From Mycobacterium kyogaense (GTDB taxonomy: Bacteria; Actinomycetota; Actinomycetes; Mycobacteriales; Mycobacteriaceae): a stretch of DNA of 64,000 nt. Below, in pieces: positions 16,728 to 25,024 of this stretch (the first letter of the stretch is position 1; every line of letters begins with the position of its first letter). Under the pieces are notes generated by a model. It did not search any database. It was not told the origin of the DNA and saw only the letters and a list, made by a program, of their open reading frames with translations. A program made the translations under genes and the position numbers. The stretch lies in contig NZ_QJUA01000019.1 of the NCBI RefSeq assembly GCF_003254575.1, forward strand, positions 35,333 through 99,332, read 5' to 3'.

Positions 16728-18179
16728 GTGGAATTGACCTTTCGATCAGCCGCAGAGTTGACGGTCGCGTTGCGCGCAGGGGAGGTGTCCTCGGCCGAGG
16801 TGACCGCGGCGACGATCGCCCGAATCGAGCGCTGCGATGGGGCGACCAACGCGATCTGCGTGCGGGACTTCGAGCGGGCGCGCCACGCTGCCCGACGCGC
16901 CGACGAGGCCCGTGCACGTGGTGAAGATCGGGCGCTGCTGGGCATTCCGGTGACGGTCAAGGAGTCCTTCAACGTAGCCGGGTTGCCCACGACCTGGGGC
17001 CTGCCGGAGAACCGGGGGTTCGTGCCGTCCGAAGACGCGGTCCAGGTGGCGCGGCTCAAGGCCGCCGGCGCGGTGGTGCTCGGCAAGACGAACGTGCCGG
17101 CGGCCCTACAGGGTCTGCAGAGCTTCAATGAGCTGTACGGCGTGACCACCAATCCGTGGGACCACAGTCGTACGTCGGGCGGATCGTCGGGCGGATCGGC
17201 GGCTGCCCTGGCGTCCGGGTTCGGTGCGCTGTCCATCGGATCCGACCTCGCCGGTTCACTGCGCACGCCCGCGCACTTCTGCGGTGTCTACGGGCACAAA
17301 CCGACACTCGGGCTGGCGGCAATGCGTGGCATGACCCCGCCACGGACGCCGGCATTACCGGCCGACCCCGACCTCGCCGTCGTCGGTCCGATGGCCCGCA
17401 CCGCCGGCGACCTGACACTTCTGCTCGACGTGATGGTCGGACCCGACCCACTGACGCACGGCGTGGCACACACGGTTTCGCTGCCTGCCCCGCGTCACGA
17501 GAGGCTCGGCGACTTCCGAGTACTCGTTCTCGAGGAGCATCCGTGTATCGCCACCGGGTCCGCGGTGCGTGCCGGCGTCGATCGAGTGGCCCGCGCACTC
17601 GTCTCCGGTGGCGCTCGAGTGGAACGGCACAGCCCGCTGCTACCCGATCTTGCCGACGCCGCCTCGCTCTACACTCTCCTGCTCTTCTCCGGAGCGGTGG
17701 CGCGTTTTCCCGTCGACGAACACGAGGTCCTGCGCACCCGCGCGGCGCGTCTGAGACCGGAGGATCACAGTCTGAACGCGGCGCGGCTGCGCGGAATGGT
17801 GTTGAGCCATCGCGAGTGGATGGAAGCCATCCATCGTCGCGACCTCCATCGGCACCATTGGCGACAGCTGTTCGCGGCCTTCGATGCCGTGGTGTGTCCG
17901 ATCACCCCGACTCCCGCATTCCCGCACGACCACAACCCGGATCTACTGGGATGCCGGATCGACATCGACGGCGTCGACTACGCGTTCTTCGACCAACTGG
18001 TGTGGGCCGGTCTGGCCACGATGCCCGGCCTGCCTGCAACCGCCATACCTGCAGGGCGATCCGTCGAGGGATTGCCGGTCGGCGTGCAGCTCATCGGTCC
18101 GATGTTCGAGGACCGCACTCCGCTGATGCTGGCAGAACTGCTCGAACAGGAGCTCGGCGGATTCCGACCGCCGACGTAG
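16728..18179 (+). CDS. Amidase signature family hydrolase
   Basis: 483 aa from GTG 16728, at the start of MELTFRSAAELTVALRAGEVSS; upstream codons back to 16482 are not conserved. The Ser-cisSer-Lys triad is present: Lys in IPVTVKESF, cis-Ser in TSGGSSGGSAAALASG, and the nucleophile region GSDLAGSLRTPAHFCGVYGHKPT. In most members the last motif is GSDxGGSxR; here Ala replaces the first Gly. The C-terminus DGVDYAFFDQLVWAGLATMPGLPATAIPAG is typical. It hydrolyses a carboxamide of unknown identity. The 280-bp gap upstream is divergent from vgb; no clear operator was found in it. Confidence 0.9.
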   Translation: MELTFRSAAELTVALRAGEVSSAEVTAATIARIERCDGATNAICVRDFERARHAARRADEARARGEDRALLGIPVTVKESFNVAGLPTTWGLPENRGFVPSEDAVQVARLKAAGAVVLGKTNVPAALQGLQSFNELYGVTTNPWDHSRTSGGSSGGSAAALASGFGALSIGSDLAGSLRTPAHFCGVYGHKPTLGLAAMRGMTPPRTPALPADPDLAVVGPMARTAGDLTLLLDVMVGPDPLTHGVAHTVSLPAPRHERLGDFRVLVLEEHPCIATGSAVRAGVDRVARALVSGGARVERHSPLLPDLADAASLYTLLLFSGAVARFPVDEHEVLRTRAARLRPEDHSLNAARLRGMVLSHREWMEAIHRRDLHRHHWRQLFAAFDAVVCPITPTPAFPHDHNPDLLGCRIDIDGVDYAFFDQLVWAGLATMPGLPATAIPAGRSVEGLPVGVQLIGPMFEDRTPLMLAELLEQELGGFRPPT

Positions 18180-18226
18180 AACGCGAAATCGACCCTCGAG
18201 CAGACGAATTCACGGCGACAGCTAGG

Positions 18227-18721
18227 TCATGACTGTCCGTGTGCGCCAGCCAGAATCTGTTCGCGCAGAATATCGGCGTGACCGCAGTGGTGAGCGAGTT
18301 CGCGTAGAACCTGCAGATACACCCAGCGCACTGTGCGTCGACCAGCCTCGTGACCCGTCACGACAGCGTCTAGCGGCAGACCGGCAACCGCTTGCCGGGC
18401 CGTAGCGCAGGCCTTGCCGAAGGCCGCGGTCACAGTCGCAATCGTGTCATCGTCGGTGAGACTGAACGACTCGTCCACACTCTGAACCAGGCCGAGCTCC
18501 CGCCGCGATGTGCCACCGACGCACTGCTCGAACCACACTCGCTGCATCCAGGTTACGTGCTTGAGCAAGCCGAGCAGTGTCGTCGCCGACGGCACGAGCC
18601 GGATACGCACCTGCTCCTCCGTGAGGCCGTCGACAGTGGCCTCGATAGCGCGGCGATATTCCTCGACGAACGCGTCGAGCTGCGTGCGCTCATCGCCGAC
18701 CAAGACGTCGAACGGGCCCAT
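18227..18721 (-). CDS. DinB-like mycothiol-dependent transferase (DUF664)
   Basis: 164 aa, single four-helix DinB/YfiT-like domain. The three metal-binding His expected in the family are seen in LLKHVTWMQRVWF and in the pair ELAHHCGHADILREQI (HxxxH). Such proteins in mycobacteria are mycothiol S-transferases or related detoxification enzymes using the thiol cofactor mycothiol. It lies alone, convergent with the amidase gene (47 bp). Confidence 0.88.
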   Translation of the reverse strand: MGPFDVLVGDERTQLDAFVEEYRRAIEATVDGLTEEQVRIRLVPSATTLLGLLKHVTWMQRVWFEQCVGGTSRRELGLVQSVDESFSLTDDDTIATVTAAFGKACATARQAVAGLPLDAVVTGHEAGRRTVRWVYLQVLRELAHHCGHADILREQILAGAHGQS

Positions 18722-18907
18722 CGGAACCTCCCATCACAACAACCGCGGCTCCGCCCCGGACGGCACGCTATGACCGGCGGTGCCGATGCTCTCAACGATC
18801 CTATGTCCCGTATCCGATCAGGACACCAGAGTGGTCCGAGTCTCCAATCAGACTGATGACGAGCCGAATTCGTCGGGTGGTCAGGAGGTCCTATCGTGAC
18901 GACTTGC

Positions 18908-18929
18908 CTAATGACCGTTTGGTCATTAG
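18908..18929. promoter_or_regulatory. Perfect palindromic operator upstream of membrane protein-TetR operon
   Basis: Arms of nine bases, CTAATGACC and GGTCATTAG, flank a 4-nt spacer GTTT with no mismatch. The site ends 10 bp before the ATG at 18940. The AATGACC/GGTCATT form is common for TetR dimers. Autoregulation by the TetR encoded second in this operon is the natural reading. Confidence 0.75.
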
Positions 18930-18939
18930 CGTGGTAGGC

Positions 18940-19326
18940 ATGTCGCTCACCGTTCGGTTTCCTGCGAACAACCTGGCGGGCATCGCCACCTTGCTGCGGT
19001 TGTATCTGGTACTTGCCGTGCTGACACTCGTCGCGCTGCTGGTGTTGTCACTGGTCGACCCGGTGGCCGCGCCGCAGACAGCATGGGTGCATGCGGTGAT
19101 CGTCGCCGGTTTCGCCGCCCTGCTGCCGATCCGGCTGCGGTCGGCCAGTCGCGGTAGCGTCGCCGCGTTGAGGGCGGTCGGCCTGATTGCTGCCACCGTG
19201 TTTCTGGTCAATGTGGTCGAGGCGCTGTGGCCCGGCTTCGTCCCGATGTGGATGCGGAGCGAGATGTGGGTCATCGCCGCGCTGATGTTGGGTGTCATCG
19301 CTCTGGTCATCCGCGAGCGGCTCTGA
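18940..19326 (+). CDS. Small four-helix membrane protein of unknown function
   Basis: 128 aa from ATG 18940; an earlier in-frame start (18856) would place the operator inside the coding region and is rejected. Four hydrophobic segments: LLRLYLVLAVLTLVALLVLS, WVHAVIVAGFAALLPIRL, ALRAVGLIAATVFLVNVVEAL and MWVIAALMLGVIALVIRE. No family is recognised. It is followed after 7 bp by a tetR gene and preceded by a perfect palindrome, so it is the probable regulated effector, possibly an efflux accessory or membrane stress protein. Nothing more can be said. Confidence 0.75.
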   Translation: MSLTVRFPANNLAGIATLLRLYLVLAVLTLVALLVLSLVDPVAAPQTAWVHAVIVAGFAALLPIRLRSASRGSVAALRAVGLIAATVFLVNVVEALWPGFVPMWMRSEMWVIAALMLGVIALVIRERL

Positions 19327-19333
19327 CAGAGCG

Positions 19334-19942
19334 ATGAGTTCTGCACCGCGACAACGACTAAGCGCCGAAGTGAGGCGCCGGCAGCTGGAGAGCGCGACCA
19401 TCCAGATCATCGGCCAGGACGGGCTGTCCGCGGCCACCGCCGAGTCGATCGCGCGGGCTGCGGGTGTGTCCAAGGGGCTGCTCTGGCGGTACTACAAGGA
19501 CCTCGAGGACCTGTTGCTCAGCGCCGGACGGCGGGCATTGGCGACACTGGAAGCGGCCGTGGCCTCCGATACCGACATGGACGCTGACGTGACCGCACTG
19601 TTCCGATCAGCCATTCACCGCGCCGCGACGTTGCCTGCCACCCACCCCGCTGAACTTCAGGCCATCCGGCACATCGCCATCGGTCTGCGCCCGCACGTGC
19701 CCGAAACGACACTGCGCGCCAACGAATATCGCCAGTTACACGCCCGTCAGGCTGCGCTCATCGCGCGGGGACAAGCCGACGGAAATCTGCGCCCCGGCCT
19801 CGATCCACACCTCCTGGCGGTCACCTACCAGGGGATGGTCGACTCCATGCTGGATTATCTGCACTCTGATCCCACGCTGGACCCCCGTACCGTCGCCGAC
19901 CATGTCGCCGATGTCCTGCTCGCCGGGATCTCGACACCGTAA
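19334..19942 (+). CDS. TetR family transcriptional repressor
   Basis: 202 aa from ATG 19334, 7 bp after the membrane protein stop. The N-terminal HTH spans RRRQLESATIQIIGQDGLSAATAESIARAAGVSKGLLWRYYKDLEDLLLSA. The rest is a helical ligand domain (LDPHLLAVTYQGMVDSMLDYL at the end). Second gene of a two-gene operon with a perfect palindrome at its front, so likely self-repressing. It converges with the frameshifted MFS gene (26 bp). Confidence 0.92.
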   Translation: MSSAPRQRLSAEVRRRQLESATIQIIGQDGLSAATAESIARAAGVSKGLLWRYYKDLEDLLLSAGRRALATLEAAVASDTDMDADVTALFRSAIHRAATLPATHPAELQAIRHIAIGLRPHVPETTLRANEYRQLHARQAALIARGQADGNLRPGLDPHLLAVTYQGMVDSMLDYLHSDPTLDPRTVADHVADVLLAGISTP

Positions 19943-19968
19943 TGACTGCTCGAGGGGCACGTCGTGCG

Positions 19969-21143
19969 TCAAACCCCCCTCGTCGCTGAAGCGAAGGTCG
20001 ACCGAATGCCTTGCGCCACAAGCGCTGCCACGACGGGCATGAGCCCGAGCAGCGCGCACATCGGTAGCCACAGGAGCCCTGAGCGGTCCAACACCACGCC
20101 ACCCAGCGACGAGCCTGCGCTGATCCCGATCTGGAACGCCAGGACATAGAGCGCCGACGCCATCACCTGGGCGCCCGGACCGCCACGCAGCGCCGCGCTC
20201 TGCATCGTCGGGGCCACGCATGCCTGCGCCGCGCCCCAGAGGATCACGCCGACGACGAACACGGGTGCGGGCGGTGACAAAGCGATCACACCGAACGCCA
20301 CCATCAGTCCCACCGTGGTCAGCGCTACGGCGACATCGAGACTGCGGTCGATCTGCCTGCCGATCAAGGCGACGGCAAGCAAGCCCGCTACGCCGAAGGC
20401 TATTTGCAGACCGCCGAGGGACCACGCGCGGAAACCATATGGCTGCGCTATGAGCGCGAAGAACGTGTACGGCACGTAGGTTGCAGTCACCACCAACAGC
20501 GTGAGGACGCAGACCTTTACGACGCGTGGTAGCCAAGACGGCTCCCGAGGCGCCCTCTCCGAAGTCGTCGCATCCGGCGACAACGCGGGCAGGCTCACCC
20601 ACGACAGAACGGCCAGCACGAGTGCCCCCACCGCCACCACGCCGGCCGCGGCGCGCCATTCGATCCACGACGCAAGTCCGGTCATCAGTGGTGCGCCCCC
20701 ACCAGCGCGGCCGAACCTCCGAGGAAGACCTGCGCAGTGGCCCGCCCCTGCCGGTCCTCAGGCGCCAGCGACACTGCGACGATCGGTACGGTCGACCACA
20801 GCAGTCCGTGGGGTATCGCGGCGACCGCCCTGGCCGCCAACGCCGCGGGCAGGTTCGGCGCTACCGCCAGCGCTGCCTGCGACACCGCGAGCACGATCAG
20901 TGCTCCGACGAGCACGGCGCGGCGGTCGACGTGCCGAGTCAGCGCCACCGTCGGCAAGATCGCAGCGCCGGCGACCAGGGCGTACACGGTGAGCATCAGA
21001 CCGCCACCGGACTCGGTGGTGTGCAGATCACGCGTCATATCGGTCAGCACGCCGATCGGGAACATCTCGGCCGTGAGATACACGAACAGCGCCCCCGCCA
21101 GTACTGCCGTCTGCAGCGGGGCGGGGGCCTTCCTCGCCGTCAC
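19969..21143 (-). pseudogene. MFS transporter (Cmx/sugar-efflux type) split by a frameshift
   Basis: The first part (21143-20685) encodes six helices from GTG 21143: LFVYLTAEMFPIGVLTDMTR, then PHGLLWSTVPIVAVSLAPEDRQGRA, ending GSAALVGAHH-stop. The second part (20685-19969) continues with PLMTGLASWIEWRAAAGV and the remaining six helices. The G run (C5 at 20696-20700 on the plus strand) would restore one ~390-residue frame, reading ALVGGAPLMTG, if it were one base longer. The product would be a 12-TM drug or sugar efflux protein. GTGA couples it to the hydrolase gene upstream. A sequencing error, real decay or homopolymer phase switching all fit. Confidence 0.85.
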
Positions 21144-21931
21144 AGCTCGTGTGTGCCCAGGAATTCACTGATGTCGTCGATCCACACCAACGCTTCCTCG
21201 GGGGTGAAGATGTGGCCGGCATCGGGGTATTCGATCATCGACGCATCCGGTATCTCCGCGGCCAGTCGACGGGTGGACTCAGGTAGTACGATGCGGTCCT
21301 GTCCTGCGACGAAAACGACTGTGGGCAGAGCGAGTTCGCGACATGCATCATGTGTGTCGATCGATGTAGCCAATCGGGCCTGATCCGCCCCGCCGTCCGG
21401 ATAGTTGTCCTGTGTCGTCGCCACGGCCGCATCGGCTGCCGCAGCGTCGAGACTCCCGAGCACCGCCGGGGACGACAGGCTCACCAGGTAACCGGCAAGA
21501 GCGTGACGATCACCGCTCGCCGCCAGTGCGGTCCAGGTGTCGACCACCAACCGCAGTTGCTGGTCGGCACGAGCGAACCCGACGGTGAGGAGCAGCCCAC
21601 TCACCCGGTCCGGATGCCGGGCGGCCGCCGTCACGGCCACAGCTGTCCCCAACGACAGACCCAGAATCGGGAATCTCTCGAAACCGGCCTCGACCGCCGC
21701 CCCCACCAACGAGTCAGCGAGGACGTCGAGCTCCAGGGCACCTACGTCTTCGGGCGTAGCACCCGATCCGGGGTAGTTCATTCCGACGAGGGTGCGGGTC
21801 GAAGACAGGGCTTCGATCACGTGTCCGAAATTGGCAGTGACGCTGCCCCCGGCGCCGTGGGCGAGTACCAGGGGCGAGCCGGTTCCGATCTGGATGACGT
21901 CGGGATCTGCGACGAGGTGTGGGCCTGTCAT
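21140..21931 (-). CDS. Alpha/beta hydrolase
   Basis: 263 aa. Catalytic triad candidates: Ser in ILGLSLGTAV (nucleophile elbow GxSxG), Asp in VVFVAGQDRIV, and His in PDAGHIFTPEE. The oxyanion strand VLAHGAGGS is present. It is the first gene of an operon with the MFS transporter (4-bp GTGA overlap). A MerR-type promoter lies just upstream, with its predicted start at or next to the ATG, so the message is probably leaderless. The MerR gene is divergent. Hydrolase plus efflux pump under a MerR activator suggests detoxification of a small molecule; the substrate is unknown. Confidence 0.9.
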   Translation of the reverse strand: MTGPHLVADPDVIQIGTGSPLVLAHGAGGSVTANFGHVIEALSSTRTLVGMNYPGSGATPEDVGALELDVLADSLVGAAVEAGFERFPILGLSLGTAVAVTAAARHPDRVSGLLLTVGFARADQQLRLVVDTWTALAASGDRHALAGYLVSLSSPAVLGSLDAAAADAAVATTQDNYPDGGADQARLATSIDTHDACRELALPTVVFVAGQDRIVLPESTRRLAAEIPDASMIEYPDAGHIFTPEEALVWIDDISEFLGTHEL

Positions 21932-21939
21932 AGCCTGGA

Positions 21940-21970
21940 CGCTAAACCTTCACATCTACGTGAAGGTCAA
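21940..21970 (-). promoter_or_regulatory. MerR-type promoter for the hydrolase-MFS operon
   Basis: On the minus strand: -35 TTGACC (21970-21965), a 19-bp spacer holding a perfect inverted repeat (ACCTTCAC and GTGAAGGT around 6 nt), then -10 TTAGCG (21945-21940). The 19-bp spacer and central dyad are the signature of MerR activation by DNA distortion. The adjacent divergent MerR at 22004 is the expected regulator. Confidence 0.75.
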
Positions 21971-22003
21971 GCGTTTGGGACGGCGGTCACACCGGGAGGG
22001 TTC

Positions 22004-22399
22004 ATGCGAATCGGCGAACTCGCGCAACGATGCAACGTGTCCACGCGGTCGCTGCGCTACTACGAAGAGCAGCAGCTGCTGCAATCACGCCGGCACGCGA
22101 ACGGGTACCGCGACTACCCCGAGTCGGCTGTGGAGTCCGTACGACGGATTCGGGCCCTCATCGATGCCGGGTTCAGCTCTGACACCATCCGGAAAGTGTT
22201 GCCTTGCCTCAACGGTGACGATGTGGACATGTGCCCGCAATTGGCGGGCGTGATCCGCGAGACTCTGCGCGGTATCGACGACCAACTGAACGACCTCGCC
22301 GCCAAGCGCGGCAAGATCAACGCGCTGCTGTCGGGCCAGAGCCTGCCATCGGATCGGTCCGATTCTGGCCTCGCCGCCGCGCGGCCCATCGAGTGCTGA
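22004..22399 (+). CDS. MerR family transcriptional regulator
   Basis: 131 aa from ATG 22004 with GGGAGGG upstream. N-terminal winged helix: MRIGELAQRCNVSTRSLRYYEEQQLL, NGYRDYPESAVESVRRIRALIDAGFSSDTIRKVLPCL. It continues with DDVDMCPQLAGVIRETLRGIDDQLNDLAAKRGKINALL, a dimerising coiled helix with a Cys in DMCP. The short C-terminal region (about 15 residues after the coil) leaves no separate ligand domain, as in metal- or redox-type MerR proteins. It probably controls the divergent hydrolase-MFS operon through the dyad at 21946-21964. Confidence 0.9.
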   Translation: MRIGELAQRCNVSTRSLRYYEEQQLLQSRRHANGYRDYPESAVESVRRIRALIDAGFSSDTIRKVLPCLNGDDVDMCPQLAGVIRETLRGIDDQLNDLAAKRGKINALLSGQSLPSDRSDSGLAAARPIEC

Positions 22400-22506
22400 A
22401 GGAGCCCTGCCCGCCTTACCTCAGGGGTAATCGCAGCTAGTCCCGGATTCTGTGATGCTGTTGCCATGCAGATGCTTTCGGTGACACAGCAAGCTAGCTC
22501 ACGCCG

Positions 22507-23313
22507 ATGAGTCCTCCGTACGTCGGCATCGGCGACGGCCACCAGGTGTTCGTCCGCGATTGGGGAATCGGTCAGCCCGTCGTGCTCTTGGCCGGCTGGG
22601 CCATGGACAGCCGCGGCTGGGCAGAGGTCATGACACGGCTTACGCGTTCGGACCTGCGCGCGATCGCCGTCGACCGCCGCGGCCACGGCCGTTCCACCGA
22701 CCCGGGACGCTACGTCTACGACGTCCTCGTCGACGACCTCGCGACAGTTCTCGATACGCTCGCCGTCGAGGGAGCCGTCCTCGTCGGGCATTCCGGGGCG
22801 GCCGGCGAGATCATCGGATACTTGGCCCGCTGCGGCTCGCACCGTGTCAAGGCCGTCGTGCTCGTCGCCGCAACCGGACCGCGACCGGCGAGTGATCCTG
22901 CCAGCGGCGAGCCCGTCTCGCCCGACGTCGTGGATGCCGCCATCTCGACACTCATCGGCGACTTGCCAGGCTGGATCGACGAGACGCTCCCCTCGTTCGC
23001 GCCGGAAGCTCCACCCACCGTCAACCGTTGGCTGGCGAGCATGGCATTGGATACGTCGCGGCAGGCGCTGGTCGACTTCCAGCGCGCGATCATGACCACG
23101 GACTTCACGGTTCACGCGGCCACCATCGACGTTCCCGTCACCCTCCTCCACGGAGACCACGACGTCAGCGCGCCGCTGGACGAGACAGCCCGCCGTTACC
23201 TCGGCCTCATTCCCGGGTCGTCTCTGCGGGTGTACACCGGAGCGGCGCACGGGCTCGTGCTCACTCACGCTGAACGGCTCGCGGCCGACATCATCGAAGT
23301 CGCACGCTCGTGA
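22507..23313 (+). CDS. Alpha/beta hydrolase, haloperoxidase-like
   Basis: 268 aa. It follows the non-heme chloroperoxidase/esterase branch: VVLLAGWAMDSRGWAEVM, IAVDRRGHGRSTDPG, nucleophile in LVGHSGAAGE, Asp in LLHGDHDVSAP and His in TGAAHGLVLTH. Such proteins are esterases or perhydrolases; halogenation is a side activity. The stop overlaps the start of the next gene (GTGA), so the pair is co-translated. The 107 bp between the MerR stop and this start show no obvious operator. Confidence 0.9.
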   Translation: MSPPYVGIGDGHQVFVRDWGIGQPVVLLAGWAMDSRGWAEVMTRLTRSDLRAIAVDRRGHGRSTDPGRYVYDVLVDDLATVLDTLAVEGAVLVGHSGAAGEIIGYLARCGSHRVKAVVLVAATGPRPASDPASGEPVSPDVVDAAISTLIGDLPGWIDETLPSFAPEAPPTVNRWLASMALDTSRQALVDFQRAIMTTDFTVHAATIDVPVTLLHGDHDVSAPLDETARRYLGLIPGSSLRVYTGAAHGLVLTHAERLAADIIEVARS

Positions 23314-23723
23314 CCGTGCCAGACGCGGCGCGACAAACCCTTGTACATCAACTGGTCTCAGCACCGGCTGCCCGTCGGCTGGGAATAGCAGTCGGCAGTC
23401 TCTCGCCGTCCGAGGTGCGACTCACCTTGCCGGCCGACACCGGCAACTGCACCTACGGCGACGTCGTCCACGGCGGTGTCATCGCAACACTGGCCGACAC
23501 CGCCGGCGTAGCGGTGTCGATCGCCAACGCCCGTCATCTGCCCACCGGCGGAGCCACCACCACCCTGAGCATCAGCTACCTGCGCCCCGCGGCCATGGGC
23601 ACGCTCACCGCACGGGCGCGTCTTCTCCACGGCGGCGGACGGCACAACGTCGCACGCGTCACGGTCACCGACCCCGGCGAGCAGTCCGTGGCGGAGTGCC
23701 ATGTCACGGTCACCTTGAGTTGA
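23310..23723 (+). CDS. PaaI-type hotdog thioesterase
   Basis: 137 aa from GTG 23310, overlapping the hydrolase stop by 4 bp. Hotdog signature: NCTYGDVVHGGVIATLADTAGVAVS (HGG motif and the helix that follows), then TTLSISYLRPAAMGTLTARARLLHGGGRHNVARVTV. The family hydrolyses acyl-CoA, often aromatic or medium chain. Coupled to the upstream hydrolase, so both may act in one degradation step; the substrate is unknown. Confidence 0.9.
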   Translation: MTVPDAARQTLVHQLVSAPAARRLGIAVGSLSPSEVRLTLPADTGNCTYGDVVHGGVIATLADTAGVAVSIANARHLPTGGATTTLSISYLRPAAMGTLTARARLLHGGGRHNVARVTVTDPGEQSVAECHVTVTLS

Positions 23724-23772
23724 ATTCGCGCACGAGCGAGGCAACCGCCGCGTCCATCCAAGGAGTCTTTTG

Positions 23773-24072
23773 TTGTCCACGACTTACGTCATCACCTTCG
23801 TCGTTCGGCCGAGTGAACGGAGCCGCTTCCTGGCACTTCTCAACCCCGTCCTCGATGCGATGCGTGACGAGTCGACATTCAAACACGCTGCGCTACATGC
23901 CGATCCGAGCGACGAGAATCGCTTCCAGCTGCACGAAACCTGGGAAAACCACGCTGATGTCGTGGAGGTGCAGTTGCATCGACACTACCGGGCAGCCTGG
24001 CATCAGGCACTAGAGGAGATCCTCGAACGACCACGCGACATCGCCATCTGGGATCAGCTCAGGGCCGACTGA
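23773..24072 (+). CDS. Antibiotic biosynthesis monooxygenase (ABM) domain protein
   Basis: 99 aa. Two adjacent TTG codons (23770, 23773) can start it; 23773 is preferred because AAGGAG (23760-23765) is then 7 nt away. The dimeric ferredoxin-like fold pattern is clear: TYVITFVVRPSERSRFLALLNPVLDAMRDESTFKHAALHADP, then FQLHETWENHADVVEVQLHRHYRAAW. ABM proteins are small cofactor-free oxygenases or, often, quinone- or stress-linked proteins. It is 49 bp downstream of the thioesterase gene, possibly in the same unit. It is the last gene before the accessory stretch. Confidence 0.83.
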   Translation: MSTTYVITFVVRPSERSRFLALLNPVLDAMRDESTFKHAALHADPSDENRFQLHETWENHADVVEVQLHRHYRAAWHQALEEILERPRDIAIWDQLRAD

Positions 24073-24097
24073 ACGCATCTCTGACCACCGCGGCTCA

Positions 24098-24116
24098 CTG
24101 TCTAGTTTCTAGACAT
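24098..24116 (+). repeat. Intergenic motif copy 1: CTGTCT-NN-TTTCTAGACAT
   Basis: CTGTCT, two free bases, then TTTCTAGACAT. The same core recurs at 26147-26162 and 28983-29001, each time in a gap next to a start codon of an accessory gene. Related TGTCTC words follow at 24135-24140 and elsewhere in the 24-29 kb stretch. It could be the worn end of an insertion element or a shared control site. Confidence 0.45.
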
Positions 24117-24253
24117 TCGAAACGTCTCGGGCCATGTCTCACCTTTGAGGGGTGGGCGGTGTTTGGTTGCAGGACCCGCACCGACCATTCGGCGATCAAC
24201 GGCCCGGCACCCTGATAGTCGGGCCGAACCGTTAGTCCTGTGAAAATTGACTC

Positions 24254-24871
24254 ATGAGCGGACGCACCCTTTCGGCCGAGCAGATCGACGAGCAGTGGCG
24301 TGCGTGGACTCCAGATGAGGTGTCGCGCCGGCTGGCCGCGGTCGCTGCGCCATGGTGCGTTGCCGGCGGGTGGGCGTTGGAATTGTTCGCCGAGTCGGCG
24401 GCCCGTGATCATGATGACCTTGAGATCGCGGTGCCGGCAGAACGATTCGATGAGATCATGAACGCGTTGCCTGGTTTCGAATGGGACGTCGCCGGCGATG
24501 GTCAAGTCTGGCCGTTCCCGCAGCACCGTGCCGACCACTTTCAGACGTGGCTGCGCGAACCCGCGACCGGCATGTACCGGGTTGACGTGTTGCGTGAGCC
24601 CACCATCGCCGGTCGTTGGGTCTGCCGACGCGACACGTCGATCTCGCTGTCCTACGACCAACTCATCCTGCGCAATCCAGACGGTGTCCCCTACGTCATT
24701 CCCGAGGTGGCACTGCTGTTCAAGGCCAAGCACGCGCGCCCGAAGGATCACGCCGACTTCGGCAACGTCCGGCCGATGCTGTCGCCCGAGAGACGCACCC
24801 GGCTACTCGGCTGGCTCTCCCGAGTGCACCCCGGACACCCCTGGGTCGACGCTCTCACCGCCGAGAGGTAA
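24254..24871 (+). CDS. Nucleotidyltransferase, aminoglycoside-2''-adenylyltransferase-like
   Basis: 205 aa. The polymerase-beta-fold core is visible: WCVAGGWALELFAESAARDHDDLEIAVPAERFDEI, with the GG start, then D-D-L-E-I where the acidic metal ligands lie. VDVLREPTIAGRWVCRRD and IPEVALLFKAKHARPKDHADFGNV follow. This arrangement matches the ANT(2'')-Ia-related family, common in actinobacterial chromosomes. Whether it adenylylates an aminoglycoside is unknown; most chromosomal members are untested. The 181 bp upstream hold the repeated CTGTCT motif and a scrap of apparently non-coding sequence. Confidence 0.8.
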   Translation: MSGRTLSAEQIDEQWRAWTPDEVSRRLAAVAAPWCVAGGWALELFAESAARDHDDLEIAVPAERFDEIMNALPGFEWDVAGDGQVWPFPQHRADHFQTWLREPATGMYRVDVLREPTIAGRWVCRRDTSISLSYDQLILRNPDGVPYVIPEVALLFKAKHARPKDHADFGNVRPMLSPERRTRLLGWLSRVHPGHPWVDALTAER

Positions 24872-25024
24872 GGCACCGCCGAAAAGCAGAACTCTGATGC
24901 CCCAAGCTCCAGCCAACCCGTGCCGGGATGATCACGGAGGCCAGCTACAGCCACACCTTGTCTCAGGTCGCGGTGCCCAAAAAACGTGTCGACGGGCGCT
25001 GTCGTCCCCTGATGCGATTGCGGC

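Noticed and set aside
24095..24751. 218-codon minus-strand frame spanning the gap before the nucleotidyltransferase, possible transposase remnant
   Set aside because: The part inside the gap does not match a transposase I can recognise, and the rest is antisense to the nucleotidyltransferase.
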